Virus record (IMG/VR): IMGVR_UViG_3300042468_001024
Span: 1 to 20,033 of that record
Length of the DNA: 20,033 bases
Reading direction: 5' to 3' (one strand)
DNA from: a virus
Shown here: piece by piece, positions 1 through 5,217 of the stretch
How the letters are laid out: each line of letters begins with the position of its first letter
Numbering within the stretch: position 1 is the first letter of the stretch
Program-made: the position numbers and the translations under genes
Notes under the pieces: generated by a model
The model's database searches: none
The model's input: only the letters and a program-made list of their open reading frames with translations
Told to the model about the DNA's origin: nothing

Positions 1-39
1 GGCGAGCAGGGCGGTCAGGTTGGTCTGGTGCTTGGTCAT
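1..39 (-). CDS. Start of an unidentified gene, cut by the window edge
   Basis: Only the first 13 codons lie in the window (MTKHQTNLTALLA), reading off the left edge. The start is well supported: a full Shine-Dalgarno AAGGAG (plus-strand CTCCTT at 45-50) sits 5 nt before the ATG. It follows the 87-aa gene in the same leftward unit after a 23-nt gap. Having its own strong ribosome site is unlike the two genes before it, so it may be translated more strongly. Too little is visible to name a family. Confidence 0.6.
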   Translation of the reverse strand, partial: MTKHQTNLTALLA

Positions 40-44
40 GCTTG

Positions 45-50
45 CTCCTT
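45..50 (-). promoter_or_regulatory. Strong Shine-Dalgarno of the edge gene
   Basis: AAGGAG on the minus strand, 5 nt before the ATG at 39. It decides the start of the truncated gene. Confidence 0.65.
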
Positions 51-62
51 GCGGATTGGCCG

Positions 63-326
63 CTACTTGTTCTCGTGCCATGCGGGCCCGTGGATCAGCG
101 GGATGTGGTGCCTGCAGGCCCGTCTCGCTTCGCCCCACTGCCTCAACATCGCTCGCGTCTGTCGCACGCACTCTGCCGCGCTCGACCACACATCGGCGTG
201 GCCCTCCTCGCTCCCCAGGCACGGCCCGAGGCTGCGGTGCCCGTCGCGGTCAAACCCGAATCGGAACTGCACCGCGTGCCATCCGTCCGCGCAGACGATT
301 GCGTAGAAGCCCCAGACGAAGGTCAT
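63..326 (-). CDS. Hypothetical protein, 87 aa
   Basis: I do not recognise this protein. It is short, with many aromatic residues near the N-terminus (MTFVWGFYAIV) and several histidines, tryptophans and cysteines (C12, C36, C53, C71). No signal peptide or clear membrane segment is visible. The start is chosen because its ATG overlaps the stop of the upstream regulator gene by four bases (ATGA, 323-326), which implies translational coupling. It is the second gene of the leftward unit that begins at 718, so it is probably expressed together with that regulator. It may be an accessory lysogeny or host-takeover protein, but nothing in the sequence proves a role. Confidence 0.6.
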   Translation of the reverse strand: MTFVWGFYAIVCADGWHAVQFRFGFDRDGHRSLGPCLGSEEGHADVWSSAAECVRQTRAMLRQWGEARRACRHHIPLIHGPAWHENK

Positions 327-718
327 GGGACTGCCTTCTCGGATCGCTCCGCAAACTGCCGACGGATCAGGTAGACGACCGTCGGGCTGATGCCGAACCT
401 CTTCGCGACGCGCGGGCCGCTGCCGACCGACATGGCGATCTGCCGTCGCTGTTCGGGCGTCAGCTTCCCGGCGTGCCTGACCGGCGGCGGGCTCTTGAAG
501 ACCGGCTGTCGGCAGCACGGGCACTGGCCGCAGGCTGGCCCGATCGCGACGGTGCCCTGCTCGCGCAGGTACTTCGCGTCGATGAGCGGCTGCATGAGCC
601 CGTACATGGCGGAGACGGTGATGCCGAGCTTCGGCGCGATCTCGGAGACCGGGGCGCCGGGGTTCTCCGCGAACGCGCGGAGCGCCTGCATCTGGCGGCG
701 TGTGATGGGCGTGACCAT
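323..718 (-). CDS. Regulator with two HTH segments and a Cys cluster, 131 aa
   Basis: Probable DNA-binding regulator of the phage switch. The N-terminal third (about residues 4-55: ITRRQMQALRAF, then VSEIAPKLGITVSAMYGLM) looks like a winged helix-turn-helix of MarR/IclR type. A Cys cluster follows (CGQCPCC, about residues 63-69), possibly metal binding. The C-terminal third (LTPEQRRQIAMSV, then RVAKRFGISPTVVYLIRRQ) looks like a second, resolvase/transposase-type HTH. The reading frame runs up to an ATG at 775, but the codons between carry the palindrome 750-763. The ATG at 718 also lies exactly at the predicted +1 of a leftward promoter, so I chose 718. It is divergent from the plus-strand HTH gene across 94 bp. 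Repressor versus activator cannot be decided from sequence. Confidence 0.72.
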   Translation of the reverse strand: MVTPITRRQMQALRAFAENPGAPVSEIAPKLGITVSAMYGLMQPLIDAKYLREQGTVAIGPACGQCPCCRQPVFKSPPPVRHAGKLTPEQRRQIAMSVGSGPRVAKRFGISPTVVYLIRRQFAERSEKAVP

Positions 719-724
719 GTCGGT

Positions 725-753
725 CTTGTATCGCCTTTCGTCGCATTGTGCAA
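725..753 (-). promoter_or_regulatory. Candidate leftward promoter, leaderless
   Basis: On the minus strand, -35 TTGCAC (753-748), a 17-bp spacer and -10 TACAAG (730-725). The predicted +1 falls on the A of the ATG at 718. Matches to consensus are partial (3/6 and 4/6); spacing and position make the case. Confidence 0.35.
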
Positions 754-763
754 CACAAGTTGC
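750..763. promoter_or_regulatory. Operator palindrome, copy 1
   Basis: GCAACACAAGTTGC has 5-bp inverted arms (GCAAC/GTTGC) around a 4-bp centre. It differs at one centre base from GCAACACGAGTTGC at 8934-8947, the other main control region. It overlaps the -35 of the candidate leftward promoter. Two near-identical dyads, each in an intergenic control region, are what a phage repressor operator set looks like. The binding protein is not identified. Confidence 0.6.
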
Positions 764-776
764 GTTATGTTTCATG

Positions 777-785
777 AGTTGCGTT
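777..785. repeat. Operator half-site direct repeat
   Basis: AGTTGCGTT at 777-785 repeats the AGTTGCGTT at 758-766 exactly, 19 bp away, about two helical turns. The first copy contains the right arm of the palindrome 750-763. The second overlaps the -35 of the candidate rightward promoter, so one protein could occlude both promoters. Confidence 0.5.
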
Positions 786-806
786 TTTGTGGGGCTCGGT
801 TACCCT
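779..806 (+). promoter_or_regulatory. Candidate rightward promoter, leaderless
   Basis: -35 TTGCGT (779-784), a 16-bp spacer and -10 TACCCT (801-806). The predicted +1 is the A of the ATG at 813. The -10 is weak (3/6), but there is no Shine-Dalgarno upstream, which fits a leaderless message like that of lambda cI from PRM. Confidence 0.35.
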
Positions 807-812
807 CACGGC

Positions 813-1010
813 ATGGCCCGCGAGGACAGGTTCGTGACGCTTCCGGAGGTGGCCCGGCTGCTTGGCGTGAGCCGGCAGACGGCGTGGCGACACGCGCAGC
901 GAGCGAACATCAGGCCGGCGATGATGGTCGGCCGCACTGCGGTCTACCGCATGTCGGACCTTCCTCGGTTCCGCGACCGTCCGCCGCGCGGGCGGAAGCC
1001 TGGGTCCTGA
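813..1010 (+). CDS. Small HTH protein (excisionase/MerR-like fold), 65 aa
   Basis: The only plus-strand gene. The motif FVTLPEVARLLGVSRQTAWR followed by MVGRTAVYRMSDLPRF is the usual small helix-turn-helix plus wing of excisionase-type and MerR-like proteins (Xis, Cox, AlpA families), ending in a basic tail (RPPRGRKPGS). Such proteins direct integrase or repress a divergent promoter. The frame stays open far upstream (to 390), but that part is the complement of the two-HTH gene. The ATG at 813 is the natural start, just after the control region. Its last 101 bp overlap, tail to tail, the last gene of the leftward early unit. Whether it is the lytic or the lysogenic arm of the switch is not settled by sequence. 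Confidence 0.75.
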   Translation: MAREDRFVTLPEVARLLGVSRQTAWRHAQRANIRPAMMVGRTAVYRMSDLPRFRDRPPRGRKPGS

Positions 1011-1314
1011 CGGCCCGCAGCGCCTCGACCCTGCGTCTCGCCTCCGCCGCCTTCTCGACGATCTCCGGCATGACGGCCTCGGCCGCGCGGCGTTCGGCGT
1101 AGCACCTGGCGAAGAGGGACGGGCGGAACGCCTCGTCGTCCTCGTGGCCCTCGCATGACATGGCGACGACGCGCTCGACGCCGTGCGGCGTGGCCTTGAA
1201 GAGCGATGCGGAGTCGAGGATGAGGTGCCCGTCCTCGGTGAGGGTCGGGACTCCGACGACCTTGGTGTCGGCGGTGATCTTTCCGGACATGATGAGGTCT
1301 GCGACGGTCTTCAT
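910..1314 (-). CDS. Hypothetical protein, 134 aa, last gene of the early unit
   Basis: Unrecognised. The first half looks folded: MKTVADLIMSGKITADTKVV, then a segment ending LILDSASLFKATPHGVERVV and an acidic EGHEDDEAF. A charged helix (EIVEKAAEARRRVEALRAV) follows, and then a low-complexity tail rich in G, R, P and C. The start overlaps the stop of the upstream gene (ATGA, 1311-1314). The last 101 bp (910-1010) lie opposite the 3' end of the plus-strand HTH gene. The tail is probably constrained by that gene rather than being a domain of its own. Role unknown. Confidence 0.6.
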   Translation of the reverse strand: MKTVADLIMSGKITADTKVVGVPTLTEDGHLILDSASLFKATPHGVERVVAMSCEGHEDDEAFRPSLFARCYAERRAAEAVMPEIVEKAAEARRRVEALRAVRTQASARAADGRGTEEGPTCGRPQCGRPSSPA

Positions 1315-1754
1315 TGGTTCTTCTCCTTCTGCTGAACGAACTCGTTCGCGATTCGCAGGCTCTTGCGGCACCGTTCCATGACGACCCCCTGAAAGAGATC
1401 GTCTATGAGTTGCTGATTCGTGCCCATCTCGGTCGAAACCACCCGCGAGCAGGTTTCCACGCACCCTGCGATCAGATCGAGGGACGAGTCCGAAGCGGCG
1501 ATGGTCTGGGTGACTCTTCGCACCACGGCGGCCATCACGGCGACGGACAAGGCCATCTCGCTGACGGTCAGCGTCATCACGCACTCGCTGGCTTTCCGTT
1601 CGAGGATCGCCTGCTTGGCCGCCCACATGTCCGGTTCCATTCCGCTGCGGCGCTGCCAATCGAGATCCACCTTGTCGAGGATCACATGAAGGAACGCGGC
1701 GCACCGCTCCTTGCTGAATGGCCGATCGTCGTCCTGGTCATCCGGTCTGTTCAT
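1311..1754 (-). CDS. Hypothetical helical protein, 147 aa
   Basis: Unrecognised, mostly alpha-helical by composition. It has an acidic N-terminus (MNRPDDQDDDRPFSKERC) and a hydrophobic middle (LTVSEMALSVAVMAAVV, about residues 62-78) that could be a buried helix or a weak membrane segment. The end is hydrophilic and lysine-rich (VQQKEKNQ). The start at 1754 is preferred over an in-frame one at 1817 because its ATG overlaps the stop of the 30-aa gene by four bases (ATGA), and the longer version would overprint that gene. Both neighbours are joined by ATGA overlaps, so it belongs to the early unit. Confidence 0.6.
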   Translation of the reverse strand: MNRPDDQDDDRPFSKERCAAFLHVILDKVDLDWQRRSGMEPDMWAAKQAILERKASECVMTLTVSEMALSVAVMAAVVRRVTQTIAASDSSLDLIAGCVETCSRVVSTEMGTNQQLIDDLFQGVVMERCRKSLRIANEFVQQKEKNQ

Positions 1755-1843
1755 TGGTTTCCCTTCGTGATTGCGACGGTGAGGCACCAGCCGAAGACGA
1801 ATCCGGCGAACGCCCACGCGATGAGTCTCGGGATGCGTCTCAT
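1751..1843 (-). CDS. 30-aa single-span membrane peptide
   Basis: A very short gene reading MRRIPRLIAWAFAGFVFGWC and ending LTVAITKGNQ. It has a basic N-terminus (three Arg), one hydrophobic span (about residues 7-25) and a polar end, the layout of a one-pass inner-membrane peptide. Support for its reality is positional: the ATG overlaps the stop of the upstream DUF4406-like gene (ATGA, 1840-1843) and its stop overlaps the next start (ATGA, 1751-1754), so it fills the space between two real genes exactly. Function unknown; phage peptides of this type include superinfection-exclusion and membrane-active proteins, but this is not a prediction. Confidence 0.6.
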   Translation of the reverse strand: MRRIPRLIAWAFAGFVFGWCLTVAITKGNQ

Positions 1844-2193
1844 CCGAGCCTCCTGATCCAGTTGGCGAGGTGCTCGATCTGGTGGAAGACCGGGAGGTCG
1901 ATCTCCTTGGCCTCGGCGATCTCGTTGCGGGCGCCGACGCTCCGCTCCCAGCCCTCGACGGTTATGACGGCGTCGGACCGCCGGAGGAGCTCGAGGTCAC
2001 CCTCAAGGAACCTCTTGTCCGGGACGACTCCGCCCATGAACGCGGTGTTGCAGTGCGGGCAGATGGCGACGGCCTTGAGCCTCCAGACCTCGGCGGCGAC
2101 CGCCCGGGCCGCGACGATGTTGGAGAAGACCTCGGACTCGCATGCCCCCCGGTACGGACCGGCGACATAGACGACGGGTACGACGGTGGTCAT
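1840..2193 (-). CDS. DUF4406 / nucleoside 2-deoxyribosyltransferase-like protein
   Basis: A 117-aa protein with the hallmarks of the small phage branch of the nucleoside 2-deoxyribosyltransferase superfamily. A beta strand leads into VYVAGPYRG near the N-terminus. Later comes DLELLRRSDAVI, then WERSVGARNEIAEA, where the Glu after the SxGA turn is the usual nucleophile position. Relatives act on deoxynucleosides or related nucleotides. The phage versions are mostly uncharacterised and may serve in nucleotide salvage or protection. Residues C45 and C48 (CPHC) are an added pair. It overlaps its upstream gene (ATGA, 2190-2193) and its downstream gene (ATGA, 1840-1843). Family call good; activity inferred. 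Confidence 0.75.
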   Translation of the reverse strand: MTTVVPVVYVAGPYRGACESEVFSNIVAARAVAAEVWRLKAVAICPHCNTAFMGGVVPDKRFLEGDLELLRRSDAVITVEGWERSVGARNEIAEAKEIDLPVFHQIEHLANWIRRLG

Positions 2194-2450
2194 GACCGGC
2201 TCCTTCTCGCGACCGCGTCACACAGCGCGGAGAACCACGCGCGGTTCCGGTCGGTGAAGGTCTGCACGATTCCCTCGCGGACTGGCCGCGAGATCCGTCG
2301 CCACCGATCGACATGCTCGGGACTGATCTCCGATCCGGTGCTTTCCCACCAGACCCCAGCAACGACGGCGAACCGGGTCTGATCCGGCAGACTCATCGTC
2401 CACAGAGCCAGTCGCAAGAAATCGCATGATTTTCCGGTGTTTTCAACCAT
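2190..2450 (-). CDS. Hypothetical protein, 86 aa
   Basis: Unrecognised; no cysteine motif and no membrane span. Visible features are a Trp pair (GVWWESTG), the segment EISPEHVDRWRRI and a basic end (ARRSRS). I start it at the ATG at 2450, which directly follows the purine run AAGGGGGG, a ribosome site although closely spaced. The frame is open upstream to an ATG at 2663, one base after the primase stop, which would give 157 aa. That added part would have to encode through a 13-bp perfect inverted repeat and two operator-like palindromes, so I treat it as non-coding. It is joined to the DUF4406-like gene by an ATGA overlap. Confidence 0.55.
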   Translation of the reverse strand: MVENTGKSCDFLRLALWTMSLPDQTRFAVVAGVWWESTGSEISPEHVDRWRRISRPVREGIVQTFTDRNRAWFSALCDAVARRSRS

Positions 2451-2472
2451 CCCCCCCTTGCAACCTGCCGGG

Positions 2473-2527
2473 TTACTCGGTACGCTCGACGCCGCCTCTG
2501 GCGAAGCGGCGAACGCGTACCGAGTAA
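2473..2527. repeat. 13-bp perfect inverted repeat with nested inner stem
   Basis: TTACTCGGTACGC (2473-2485) and GCGTACCGAGTAA (2515-2527) are exact reverse complements. Inside them CGCCGC (2490-2495) pairs with GCGGCG (2506-2511). There is no T-run on either side, so it is not a normal intrinsic terminator. It could be a cruciform at an origin, an RNA hairpin ahead of the 86-aa gene, or a recombination site. Confidence 0.7.
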
Positions 2528-2598
2528 ACCACTCCGGCACGCGAAACGGAAGGCCGGAGAAACAGCCTAAATCCTGATTCTGAGGGGACTTACGATCT

Positions 2599-2612
2599 GA
2601 AACGACCGTTTC
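2599..2612. promoter_or_regulatory. GAAACG-AC-CGTTTC dyad
   Basis: Perfect 6-bp arms around AC. After one mismatch on each side the symmetry continues (ATC on the left, GAT on the right), giving a 22-bp near-palindrome (2595-2616). It is the size of a dimeric repressor or initiator site. Confidence 0.45.
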
Positions 2613-2652
2613 GGATGTGTTGTTGCGCGCGTGTGTCATGCGTGATTCAGAC

Positions 2653-2670
2653 TTGTGAAACATTTCACAA
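2653..2670. promoter_or_regulatory. 18-bp palindrome across the primase stop codon
   Basis: TTGTGAAACATTTCACAA: exact 8-bp arms around CA. It overlaps the primase stop codon. It is AT-rich in a GC-rich genome and looks like a binding site for a dimeric protein. It differs from the GCAAC-N4-GTTGC operator, so another protein would be expected. Confidence 0.5.
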
Positions 2671-4644
2671 TGTCCCCTTGATGTAGACGGTCGCCGAGCC
2701 TGCGGAGCGGCTTGCGAGCCTGTCTGAAATGCCCGGCCACAGCGAATCGAACAGGCGCTTCGACTCGATGCCCGCGACCTTCGCGAGCTGAAAGATGTCC
2801 GCACGGCGAAGCTCTCGCCCACCGGGGATCAGGCCCAGAACCCGATCGACCGTCCAAGGCTCCGCGATCTCCGACGGTCCGTCGTCCGACTTCCCCTTGC
2901 GCTTCGGGCGATCCGTCTTCAGCCCACGCGGGTCAAGGTCGGAAGCTGATTCCCAAAATGGGAACTGCCAGCGGAAGCAACGGGGCTCGATCGGACGGAA
3001 ACTGCGGGTCGCCGCGTCCAGGACGACCGCCTTGTCCTCCTCGTGGGCCCGCAGGACGAGATGCGTGTCCGCGGCTCGGCTCTGCGAGCCGGCGCCGGCT
3101 CCGACATCCGTGACCGCCTTGCCCGCCTGGTTGCCCTTCGAAGCGTGGTGGATGCAGCAGATCGCCGCGCCGAGATGCCGCGCGTACCCGTCGAGCAGGT
3201 TGTAGACCGCGGCCATCGTGCCGTTGTCGTTCTCGTCCCACTCCCGCGGCATGAACCGGTAGAAGGCGTCGAGGACGATCAGCTTGTAGCGACCCTGCGG
3301 CAGGCTCCTGATCCAGTGCCCGAGGCTCGACAGGTCGCGAAGCTCGCCGCGGAGATTCCGCACGGTGATCCGAGACAGACAGTCGGACCCGTACCCGCGT
3401 CGTCGGTGGCTGACATTGCCGGTCCTGACGATCTCGTCGGCGCACCGCATCACCTCGCGATAGCGGAAGGCCGTCGTCTCGCGGTGGAGCTCGTTGTCGA
3501 GGACGAGCACCTCCCCCTGAACGGTCTCGTAGGTCTCGAGCCACGGGACGCCCGAAGCGATCGACAGGGCGAGATCGATGACCAGCCAGCTTTTCCCCGT
3601 CTTCGGCGGAGCGATGATGTTCATCGTCTCGCCTTCCCGCAGGAGCCCCCGCACGACCTCGGGCCGGAGCGCCGGGAATGTGTCGATCAGGTCCGCGACG
3701 CTCGAACCGGAATCCTCCGATCCGCTCGCGTGGTCGGCTGGTATCTCCGCCTCGTCCTCCGGCACCTGATCCGCGATCGGCGACCGCGGCTGGGCGAAGG
3801 CGTTGCGGACCTGTCTCGGGCAGTCGGCCAGTTCCGACTCGCTCAGGCCGAGCCGTCGCATCCGCTCCATGATCAGGCCCGTCGCGGCGTCGATGTCCCA
3901 TCCCCGCGCGTGCATGTCGCAGGCAACGGTGAACATCGTGTGCCGCCTGCCGTGATGGGCGAGCCACCCGTCGTCGAGGAACCGCCTGGAGAACCGCGAC
4001 AGCGACCCTTCGGCCATGGGCCCGGCCGTGACCTTCGGTTCCGCGACGCGATCGGGGAACTCGATCATGTCGTAGACCCGCTCGGGAACCGCCTCGATGA
4101 GCGAGCAGAGGGGCCGCTCGGCGTGGTTCATGTTGCGGAACCCGGGCAGCCGCATCAGCCGGTTCGGGTTGTGGATGCACGCGTCCGAGTCGAGCTTGCG
4201 GATCAGCCCGCGTTGCCTGCCTCGCCATTCGGCGAGATCGGGAAGCGGCTGCGAGAGCCTCCAATAGGCATGAATGCCCTTTCCGGAGGAGACCCACGCG
4301 GTCGGTTCCGGCAGGTTCGCGTCACGGATGCGAAGCTGGGCCTCGTCGAAGGTGACTCCGCGATCGCCGTTCAGCGAGCGGTCGAAGTCGACGAAGAGGC
4401 ATCGCGCGAGCCTGACATTGCCGGTCTTGAGTCCGACCCCGTCGCTCGGGTTGGGCATGAAGTAGACATTCGCCCGGCCGTTGTGCGGCCACAGCCGATC
4501 GACGATGTCGGCCAGTTCCTCGAGCCTGCCGAACTCGCTCGAGCCCGCGTCGATCACCGAGAACGCGATTGCGTCGTCGGGATCGTGCAGCGCTCCAAGG
4601 AGCCGCACGCACTGGTCGAGGGTCTGGTCCCGCTGGCTGCTCAT
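2665..4644 (-). CDS. Primase-helicase: AEP-like primase fused to RepA-like ATPase
   Basis: A 659-aa replication protein. The N-terminal half looks like an archaeo-eukaryotic-type primase domain of the RepB/phage kind: VDFD (residues 85-88, metal-binding acids), SSGKGIHAYW (119-128) and RLMRLPGFRNMNH (162-174). A variable linker (about 285-320) follows. The second half is a RecA-fold hexameric helicase of RepA/AAA_25 type: Walker A APPKTGKS (345-352), Walker B LIVLDA (455-460) and the CIHHASKG motif (497-504). The C-terminal part (from about 590) may be a small winged helix. The frame is open to 4743, but those codons are Pro/Arg low complexity through a GC hairpin, so I start at 4644. It follows Bet and SSB, consistent with a replication-recombination module. 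It would prime and unwind at the phage origin. Confidence 0.82.
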   Translation of the reverse strand: MSSQRDQTLDQCVRLLGALHDPDDAIAFSVIDAGSSEFGRLEELADIVDRLWPHNGRANVYFMPNPSDGVGLKTGNVRLARCLFVDFDRSLNGDRGVTFDEAQLRIRDANLPEPTAWVSSGKGIHAYWRLSQPLPDLAEWRGRQRGLIRKLDSDACIHNPNRLMRLPGFRNMNHAERPLCSLIEAVPERVYDMIEFPDRVAEPKVTAGPMAEGSLSRFSRRFLDDGWLAHHGRRHTMFTVACDMHARGWDIDAATGLIMERMRRLGLSESELADCPRQVRNAFAQPRSPIADQVPEDEAEIPADHASGSEDSGSSVADLIDTFPALRPEVVRGLLREGETMNIIAPPKTGKSWLVIDLALSIASGVPWLETYETVQGEVLVLDNELHRETTAFRYREVMRCADEIVRTGNVSHRRRGYGSDCLSRITVRNLRGELRDLSSLGHWIRSLPQGRYKLIVLDAFYRFMPREWDENDNGTMAAVYNLLDGYARHLGAAICCIHHASKGNQAGKAVTDVGAGAGSQSRAADTHLVLRAHEEDKAVVLDAATRSFRPIEPRCFRWQFPFWESASDLDPRGLKTDRPKRKGKSDDGPSEIAEPWTVDRVLGLIPGGRELRRADIFQLAKVAGIESKRLFDSLWPGISDRLASRSAGSATVYIKGTL

Positions 4645-4773
4645 GGCGAAAGGTGGACCCCGCCGCCGGCCTGGAGGACTCGGGAGCGGCCGACGGCGGG
4701 GTCTTGGGGGAGGAAAGGCCGATGCGGCGCGTGAGGTCCGCACCGGCCGAGGAGAGGAGATTCGGACCGTTCG
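4645..4773. other. 129-bp gap with GC-rich hairpin before the primase gene
   Basis: A non-coding gap between the SSB-like gene and the primase-helicase, in a unit where most genes overlap. It contains the stem 4658-4701 and no clear promoter or ribosome site for the primase. It may act as an attenuator or a processing hairpin. Confidence 0.5.
4658..4701 (-). terminator. GC hairpin without U-tract (attenuator-like)
   Basis: CCCCGCCGCCGGCC (4658-4671) and GGCCGACGGCGGGG (4688-4701) pair over 14 bp with one mismatch, loop 16 nt. The minus-strand RNA hairpin ends 13 nt before the primase ATG. No U-run follows, so full termination is doubtful. It could reduce read-through or affect primase translation. 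Confidence 0.4.
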
Positions 4774-5217
4774 TCAGAACGGGATGTCGTCGTCGGCCGG
4801 CATGCGCTGACCGGCGGGCTTCTTGGCCGCTGCGCCAGCGACCTTGGCCGGAGCAGTCGCGGCCTTGGCGACCGCGTCGCGCTTGGGGACCCACCGCTCG
4901 ACGCGGGCCTGAGGCTCGTAGCCCTCGGCCTCCTCGATCTTGGTCACCACGGTGACCTCGGTGCCCTCGAGCTTCTCGGCGTCGAACTCGTCGGCGCCAG
5001 GCGGGTATCCGATGGCCTCGAGGATCGCGTCGATGGTCTTGTGGCGGTTGGACAGGACATACTCGTTGATCCAGTAGTCCTGCCCGTCCATGCTGACCTT
5101 GAGCGACAGCTTCATCATGGGGTTGCCGCTCTTCGAGGTCTTCTCGTCGGCGCGGTGGATGACTGCGGTGTGACGACCTGGGGGGAGAACGGGATTGGGA
5201 TCGCGTCTGACTTTCAC
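4774..5217 (-). CDS. SSB-like protein (DUF669-like) with DDDIPF tail
   Basis: A 147-aa single-stranded-DNA-binding candidate. The N-terminal OB-like region carries PPGRHTAVIHRADEKTSKSG followed by NPMMKLSLKV, a pattern typical of DUF669-type phage proteins. An Ala/Lys-rich linker (about residues 112-138) leads to the end ADDDIPF. An acidic tail ending in DDIPF is the known peptide by which bacterial SSB recruits partner proteins, so this protein probably offers the same handle to host repair and replication factors. The start codon is GTG, overlapping the Bet stop (GTGA, 5214-5217). With Bet and the exonuclease upstream it completes a recombination set. Confidence 0.78.
   Translation of the reverse strand: MKVRRDPNPVLPPGRHTAVIHRADEKTSKSGNPMMKLSLKVSMDGQDYWINEYVLSNRHKTIDAILEAIGYPPGADEFDAEKLEGTEVTVVTKIEEAEGYEPQARVERWVPKRDAVAKAATAPAKVAGAAAKKPAGQRMPADDDIPF

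Larger units (their letters stand above)
719..812. promoter_or_regulatory. Divergent control region of the switch
   Basis: A 94-bp gap between the leftward two-HTH gene and the rightward HTH gene. It holds the palindrome 750-763, a repeated half site at 777-785 and one candidate promoter in each direction. Neither gene has a Shine-Dalgarno at usual spacing. Confidence 0.65.
2451..2664. other. Dyad-rich gap after the primase gene: candidate origin or operator cluster
   Basis: A 214-bp stretch between the primase-helicase and the 86-aa gene holding three separate dyads: the nested hairpin 2473-2527, GAAACG/CGTTTC at 2599-2612 and the 18-bp palindrome 2653-2670. It is visibly less GC-rich than its surroundings. 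The minus-strand frame through it is open but codes low-complexity sequence. Phage origins often lie next to the primase or helicase gene, hence the suggestion. A cluster of operators, or a 5' leader for the next genes, are the alternatives. Confidence 0.45.

Noticed and set aside
719-775. ATG at 775 as start of the two-HTH gene
   Set aside because: Its first 19 codons carry the operator palindrome and the candidate promoter, and the domain begins only after the ATG at 718.
2451-2663. N-terminal extension of the 86-aa gene to an ATG at 2663
   Set aside because: It would translate through a perfect 13-bp inverted repeat and two palindromes into a Ser/Ala/Pro-rich stretch. The ATG at 2450 has a purine-rich ribosome site. 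The possibility is kept as a refutation test in the findings.
3043-4734. Long plus-strand open frame (563 codons) opposite the primase-helicase gene
   Set aside because: It is the complement of a gene with clear motifs; its product is Arg/Asp/Val-rich with no fold signature. High GC keeps antisense frames open.
4645-4743. N-terminal extension of the primase-helicase to 4743
   Set aside because: It encodes a Pro/Arg run through the GC hairpin 4658-4701, unlike any primase N-terminus.
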